9,809 bases of DNA, taken from JASGDB01 sp049841315 (lineage in GTDB: Bacteria; Bacteroidota; Bacteroidia; Flavobacteriales; Weeksellaceae). The notes beneath the pieces were generated by a model. That model was not told the origin of the DNA. It saw only the letters and a program-made list of their open reading frames with translations, and searched no databases. The stretch spans positions 1 to 9,809 of the forward strand of contig JASGDB010000125.1 of assembly GCA_049841315.1 (NCBI GenBank). Reading direction: 5' to 3'. The translations under genes and the position numbers were made by a program. Position 1 is the stretch's first letter. Every line of letters starts with the position of its first letter. Shown here piece by piece: positions 6,953 through 9,809 of the stretch.

Positions 6953-7594
6953 TTTATTTTTGTTTGAATTTTTGGCATTGGGTTCAGTTGGTTTAGGCTT
7001 CGGAATGTTAGGACATCCGCAGGCTTCCATCATTTCAATTACTGATTCATTGTAAGGGATATCATCTTCAGTAATTGTTTTAACTAATCCGATTTTCTGA
7101 GCAGCTTCAGCATTCATCCAATAGTTTTGCTTCCATTTGGCTTCTATTTCTGAATCTTTCTGATTGAATTTTCGGGCGTATGTTTTCCTGTAATCAGAAG
7201 TAATGTTTTTAAGATTAATCAGTTCGGCTTCGATTTCATCTTCGTTACCGTCTAATGAAACCATTGGCTTATGAATCATAAACTGAGTGGCTTTGTTTGC
7301 TTCTACGTTTTCAAATTCTGCGAGAATTCGGGTTCCAGCTGAAGCTACTATTGAACCTGTCTTAATTGATAAGTTAGGAAGACGCTTCAGCTCCGAGATA
7401 ACATCAATAGCTTCGTACACATTTCCTCCCGGCGTAGTCAATAATAGTTCTGATGATGTAACACCTTTTGCGAGTGCTTCATCTACAATATTCCTTAAAG
7501 AATTAGCCATTTCACCGAACCATATTCTTCCGGTGATACTGAACTTTAAATGATTACTTGCTGTGGTAGCTTCAATGTTGAATTTGCCTTTCAT
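6497..7594 (-). CDS. Head maturation protease, ClpP-like (S14), fused to a scaffold-like C-terminal domain
   Basis: The 365-residue product begins with a ClpP-type serine protease domain at about residues 15-175. Key points are TTPGGNVYEAIDVISELKRL (oxyanion-loop Gly-Gly), GSIVASAGTR with nucleophile Ser85, MIHKP with His108 and NYWMNAEAAQKIGL. At the usual triad Asp position the residue is Asn157. A Pro/Lys/Asn-rich linker (about 195-214) leads to a helical, Glu/Ala/Lys-rich domain (215-365) with MDINQLRAALGMPADATEEQ, which resembles phage scaffolds. In Mu and related phages one gene encodes protease plus scaffold, and the scaffold part can also be made separately. The enzyme would process scaffold and capsid in the procapsid. 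It is the first gene of the minus-strand block, starting after the 168-bp divergent spacer, so the operon promoter should lie just upstream. Confidence 0.9.
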   Translation of the reverse strand: MKGKFNIEATTASNHLKFSITGRIWFGEMANSLRNIVDEALAKGVTSSELLLTTPGGNVYEAIDVISELKRLPNLSIKTGSIVASAGTRILAEFENVEANKATQFMIHKPMVSLDGNEDEIEAELINLKNITSDYRKTYARKFNQKDSEIEAKWKQNYWMNAEAAQKIGLVKTITEDDIPYNESVIEMMEACGCPNIPKPKPTEPNAKNSNKNKMDINQLRAALGMPADATEEQVLARVAENKTKADNASAIEASVTKQRTEAAERVVNQAILDKKITADMKATYVALHMQDSVKTEEILAAMKGVNPASAEIIDKPDGQPNAAGRENWTLDDYLEKDPKALDVLIESDPEAVKKLNEAYASSKN

Positions 7595-7762
7595 TATTCT
7601 GAATTACATGGCAAATTTTCCACTGTTTTTTTTTCTGAAAAATCAGCGTTCTGAATTAGCAAATAATTGATTCTTAATTAGTAGGATTTGTGGTCTGATT
7701 TGAATTTTTGATTTTACAACACATTTTATTGAATGCAATTTTGCTTCATTAAATGTTCTTAA
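7595..7762. promoter_or_regulatory. Divergent spacer between the structural/lysis block and terminase block
   Basis: This 168-bp non-coding stretch separates the two divergent gene sets and should contain promoters for both. It holds a 9-T tract (7626-7634), a small CTGA-AAAA-TCAG hairpin (7635-7646) and three copies of TTCT(G/T)AATTA at 7597-7606, 7649-7658 and 7671-7680. Partial matches to the Bacteroidota -7 element TAnnTTTG exist on both strands: CAATTTTG at 7736-7743 for the plus strand and, read on the minus strand, AAAATTTG around 7612-7619. Neither has a well-spaced TTTG -33 element, so exact promoters are not called. Confidence 0.55.
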
Positions 7763-8335
7763 ATGGCAAAGACAAAAGAAAAAAATCTCGCTTTTTCTTA
7801 CTACACAAAAGACCATTTGGAGGCTAATGAAATAGCCGTCAAATTAAAGTTGCGTCCTAATACTGTGGGCGATTGGATAAAAAAAGGCGGTTGGAAAAAA
7901 ATCAGAGATGCAAATCTTAATCAATCCGGAGAGCGGCTTGACCGCATTCAGCAGGTAGTAGATGATTTGGCAACCGAAAGACTCGAAATAATGAAGGAGA
8001 TAAAAACAATTCCGGCAAAAATTCGGGAACTGGAAAACGATATCCGGGAAATACCAAATAAAAACATTACTGATCCAATGCGTGAACAGGTCTCACAATT
8101 GAAATCAGAATTGAAAGATTTGAAAAGGCAAACGGTTTACATCGATCAGGGAATTGCAATGTGGAATAAAACATTAGCAAGTTTTCAGGCAGAAAACAAA
8201 ACCACACTCACCAAATACATTGAAATAATGGAAAAAATATTTGGTGATATGAGAATAAAAGATGAAAAACTGTATATGCAGACTTTAGACTTTCAACATA
8301 CTCACATACTTGAAGCATCAGCCTTGTATTACTAA
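7763..8335 (+). CDS. Terminase small subunit (HTH plus coiled coil)
   Basis: This 190-residue protein begins with a helix-turn-helix, about residues 14-48: EIAVKLKLRPNTVGDWIKKG followed by GWKKIRD, the DNA-binding pattern of small terminases. The rest is almost entirely charged helix (ELENDIREI, QLKSELKDLKRQ, KYIEIMEKIFGDM), predicted to be coiled coil and to support ring assembly. TerS recognises phage DNA and regulates the large subunit during packaging. It is followed 63 bases downstream by the large subunit, confirming the pair. The ATG at 7763 has no in-frame alternative upstream that would be better; an ATG at 7753 is in another frame. The last residues (HILEASALYY) are unusually hydrophobic. 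Confidence 0.85.
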   Translation: MAKTKEKNLAFSYYTKDHLEANEIAVKLKLRPNTVGDWIKKGGWKKIRDANLNQSGERLDRIQQVVDDLATERLEIMKEIKTIPAKIRELENDIREIPNKNITDPMREQVSQLKSELKDLKRQTVYIDQGIAMWNKTLASFQAENKTTLTKYIEIMEKIFGDMRIKDEKLYMQTLDFQHTHILEASALYY

Positions 8336-8375
8336 TAGCGTTTAAATAGCGTTTAAACTTGATTTTAAACCGCTA
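8336..8375 (+). repeat. Tandem repeat and hairpin between the terminase genes
   Basis: Right after the small terminase stop are two abutting 11-bp copies of TAGCGTTTAAA (8336-8346, 8347-8357). They are followed, after a 6-nt loop, by the complementary arm TTTAAACCGCTA (8364-8375). The second copy and the arm form an 11-bp stem with one bulged C (8370). The first copy could pair with the same arm instead, with a 17-nt loop. The stem is followed by AAAAAAC and five T, not a proper U-run, so a classic terminator is not supported. Confidence 0.7.
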
Positions 8376-8398
8376 AAAAACTTTTTACTACTATCAAT

Positions 8399-9712
8399 AT
8401 GAAAAGACAAGATAAGCAGGCTTTAGAGCGGTATTTAGAAAAGTTAGAATTTGCCCGTTCTGCCGGTTCACCCAATCCTAATGAAACAAAAAAAGAAAAA
8501 GAAGCGAGGATTGAAAGTTATAAAACCGATATAAGAGGAATGGTAGAATACTATTTTCCTCATTATGCAACTGCTCCCTGTGCTGATTTTCAAATCGAAT
8601 TTGCAAATCTTGTAGGAAATCATAAAACCTTTAAGGGGTTCTGCCAGTGGGGACGTGCTTTAGCTAAGTCTGTGTGGAGTAACATTATTATACCATTTTG
8701 GCGGTGGGTTTGTGGTGAACCAGTATACTTAGTAATTATTGGTAATAGTCTTGATAAAGCAAAACAATTGCTCGAAGATATTCAGGCTGAATTTGAAGCA
8801 AATCCACGTATTATATCAGACTTTGGAGAACAACAACAAATAGGATCATGGGAAAATAAAAAATTTATTACCAAAGGTGGTTTTATTGGACAGGCTTTAG
8901 GAATGGGGCAATCTGTAAGAGGTTTGAGAGTTAAAAGCCAAAGACCAAATATGATTGTTTGTGATGATATAGAGGATAAACAACTTGTTAAAAATCCAAA
9001 AAGACAAAATGAGATTGTACGTTGGATTGAACAAGATTTGATTCCTACAATGGATGGAGAGTATCGTAGATGGTGGCAAGCTAATAATAGGTTTGCTCCT
9101 GTAATGATACAAACCAAACTGCAAGAAAAGCATCCGAAATGGATTGTTCATGAAATATGTGCTTATGATCCCATTACTTATAAACCTACTTGGTATCAAA
9201 AATATTCTGATGATTATTTTAGAATTTTAATAGAGGATCCTTTTGAGGGAATTGGAACACTTGCAGGAAATGCGGAATACAACAATAAACCCCATGTTGA
9301 AGGAAGTGTTTTTAAAGATAAATACTTTAACTGGACAGATATTTCAGCTATTGAATTTGATTCTATTGTAGGTCATTGGGATATTGCCTATGGCGGAAAT
9401 GACACCAGTGATTATAATGCGGTTGTTGTGCAAGGTATAAAGGATAAAAAGTTTTATGTTATTGACTGCTTTTGTAAACAATCGAAAATGAAACCTGCTT
9501 TAGAATGGATGGTACATTTTCAAAGAAACTTACCCTCTAAAGTTCATGTTCTGTGGCAGTATGAAGCACAATTCTGGAATGATGAAGTACAAAGGACTAT
9601 AGATGAAGTTGAAGATGATAACTCAATTAATTTAAGACTTGCACAACGTATAAACAAGGGAAATAAAGAAACCCGAATTCTAAGTAACTGTCTAAAAATT
9701 AAAAATAATTAA
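8399..9712 (+). CDS. Terminase large subunit, C-terminally truncated
   Basis: The ATPase domain has a Walker A-like GRALAKS (residues 85-91), a Walker B strand NMIVCDDIED (184-193, Asp189/Asp190) and a coupling-type segment WWQANNRFAPVMIQTKLQ. The nuclease domain follows with first acidic motif GHWDIAYGG (Asp328) and second around WQYEAQFWND (Glu389). The protein should translocate and cut phage DNA at the portal. It ends at residue 437 shortly after NKGNKETRI, where relatives usually continue into a further segment containing the last metal-binding acidic motif; here the final residues LSNCLKIKNN look unrelated. The frame therefore seems cut at about codon 428-430 (9680-9688). It follows the small subunit by 63 bases. 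The truncated product is probably inactive for DNA cleavage. That the ORF is broken is inference from family shape; an unusual short terminase is the alternative. Confidence 0.85.
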   Translation: MKRQDKQALERYLEKLEFARSAGSPNPNETKKEKEARIESYKTDIRGMVEYYFPHYATAPCADFQIEFANLVGNHKTFKGFCQWGRALAKSVWSNIIIPFWRWVCGEPVYLVIIGNSLDKAKQLLEDIQAEFEANPRIISDFGEQQQIGSWENKKFITKGGFIGQALGMGQSVRGLRVKSQRPNMIVCDDIEDKQLVKNPKRQNEIVRWIEQDLIPTMDGEYRRWWQANNRFAPVMIQTKLQEKHPKWIVHEICAYDPITYKPTWYQKYSDDYFRILIEDPFEGIGTLAGNAEYNNKPHVEGSVFKDKYFNWTDISAIEFDSIVGHWDIAYGGNDTSDYNAVVVQGIKDKKFYVIDCFCKQSKMKPALEWMVHFQRNLPSKVHVLWQYEAQFWNDEVQRTIDEVEDDNSINLRLAQRINKGNKETRILSNCLKIKNN

Positions 9713-9753
9713 ATAAAACACTGACAATCAATTTGTTATGTCGAATAAATTTT

Positions 9754-9785
9754 GTAACTTGTTGGTAACTAATCAAATAAGTTAC
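9754..9785. repeat. Inverted and direct repeats of GTAACT upstream of a new start codon
   Basis: GTAACTT at 9754-9760 and AAGTTAC at 9779-9785 form a perfect 7-bp inverted repeat with an 18-nt spacer. Within it GTAACT recurs at 9765-9770, exactly 11 bp (one helix turn) from the first copy. The block ends 4 bases before the ATG at 9790. The layout fits a protein-binding operator for the following gene, or subterminal sites of a mobile element. Confidence 0.6.
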
Positions 9786-9789
9786 TTTT

Positions 9790-9809
9790 ATGAAAAATTA
9801 TTCGAGCAA
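9790..9809 (+). CDS. Possible start of a further gene (only six codons in window)
   Basis: An ATG at 9790 opens MKNYSS and runs off the right edge. It follows the GTAACT repeat block directly, with a T-rich leader and no Shine-Dalgarno. Nothing can be said about function; a transposase or a regulatory protein would fit the two interpretations of the upstream repeats. Confidence 0.35.

Larger units (their letters stand above)
9684..9809. mobile_element. Possible left end of a mobile element inserted into the large terminase gene
   Basis: Sequence that resembles terminase stops at about 9685 and is replaced by an A/T-rich stretch starting near AACTGTCTAAAAATT. Within 102 bases are four GTAACT motifs: 9684-9689, 9754-9759, 9765-9770 and, inverted, 9780-9785. 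A new ATG occurs at 9790, about 105 bases from the junction, a distance usual between an insertion-sequence end and its transposase start. The other end is outside the window, so terminal inverted repeats and target duplication cannot be checked. An alternative is a natural terminase end followed by a regulatory region with GTAACT operators. Confidence 0.35.

Noticed and set aside
7626..7646. T-tract and CTGA/TCAG hairpin as a terminator in the divergent spacer
   Set aside because: The T-tract precedes the stem on the plus strand and is an A-tract after it on the minus strand, so neither orientation gives a terminator; no gene ends there.
8347..8386. Hairpin after the small terminase as a rho-independent terminator
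   Set aside because: The stem is A/T-rich, followed by an A-run and only five T at a distance, and termination here would cut off the large subunit gene.
8782..9199. Two long minus-strand ORFs opposite the large terminase
   Set aside because: They lie wholly within the terminase coding region, have no domain-like content and read as antisense shadows rich in Ser, Ile and Cys.
9783..9790. TACTTTTA as a near match to the Bacteroidota -7 promoter element
   Set aside because: It overlaps the ATG at 9790, so transcription would begin inside the coding sequence.
1..9809. CRISPR array, tRNA, rRNA, retron or toxin-antitoxin genes
   Set aside because: No regularly spaced repeats, cloverleaf sequence or matching protein families were seen; the window is explained by phage structural, packaging and lysis genes.

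Overview
This window is part of a tailed-phage genome, most likely a prophage or prophage remnant of a contractile-tail (myovirus) phage in a bacterium of the Bacteroidota, probably a Flavobacteriia relative. The host inference rests on the low GC content (about 35-38% in the lines I counted), on start codons preceded by A-rich leaders with no Shine-Dalgarno sequence, and on Bacteroidota-type phage families such as the DUF2586-like sheath. No transposase or integrase is visible, so I cannot say whether the phage is Mu-like/transposable or integrates by another route.

Layout: two gene blocks diverge from a 168-bp spacer at 7595-7762. On the minus strand, in order of transcription: ClpP-type head maturation protease with a fused scaffold-like tail (7594-6497), major capsid protein (6489-5593), N-acetylmuramoyl-L-alanine amidase endolysin (5570-5013), a lipoprotein with a C-terminal membrane anchor that looks like a unimolecular spanin (5007-4459), an unknown protein with a possible HeH/SAP-like end (4459-4040), DUF2586-like tail sheath (4040-2808), tail tube (2808-2371), tail assembly chaperone (2346-1996, extended to 1733 by a probable -1 frameshift) and the first 540 codons of the tape measure protein, which runs off the left edge. 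Three of the junctions are TAATG stop-start overlaps, so the block is very probably one late operon. On the plus strand lie the small terminase subunit (7763-8335) and the large terminase subunit (8399-9712).

Together these genes package DNA (TerS, TerL), build the procapsid (protease, scaffold, capsid), build the contractile tail (sheath, tube, chaperones, tape measure) and lyse the host (amidase, spanin). Portal, minor head protein and holin were not identified in the window.

The least ordinary points are: (1) a programmed -1 frameshift signal A-AAA-AAG at 2002-2008 that joins a 115-residue N-terminal part to an 89-residue extension that contains no methionine; (2) a single-gene spanin candidate next to the endolysin; (3) a large terminase that stops before its third nuclease motif, next to a non-phage-like stretch carrying four GTAACT motifs and a new start codon, which suggests a mobile-element insertion; (4) a 35-residue single-pass membrane ORF on the opposite strand, in the gap between chaperone and tape measure; (5) an internal start in the protease gene that could give a free scaffold protein; and (6) a tandem-repeat/hairpin element between the terminase genes.
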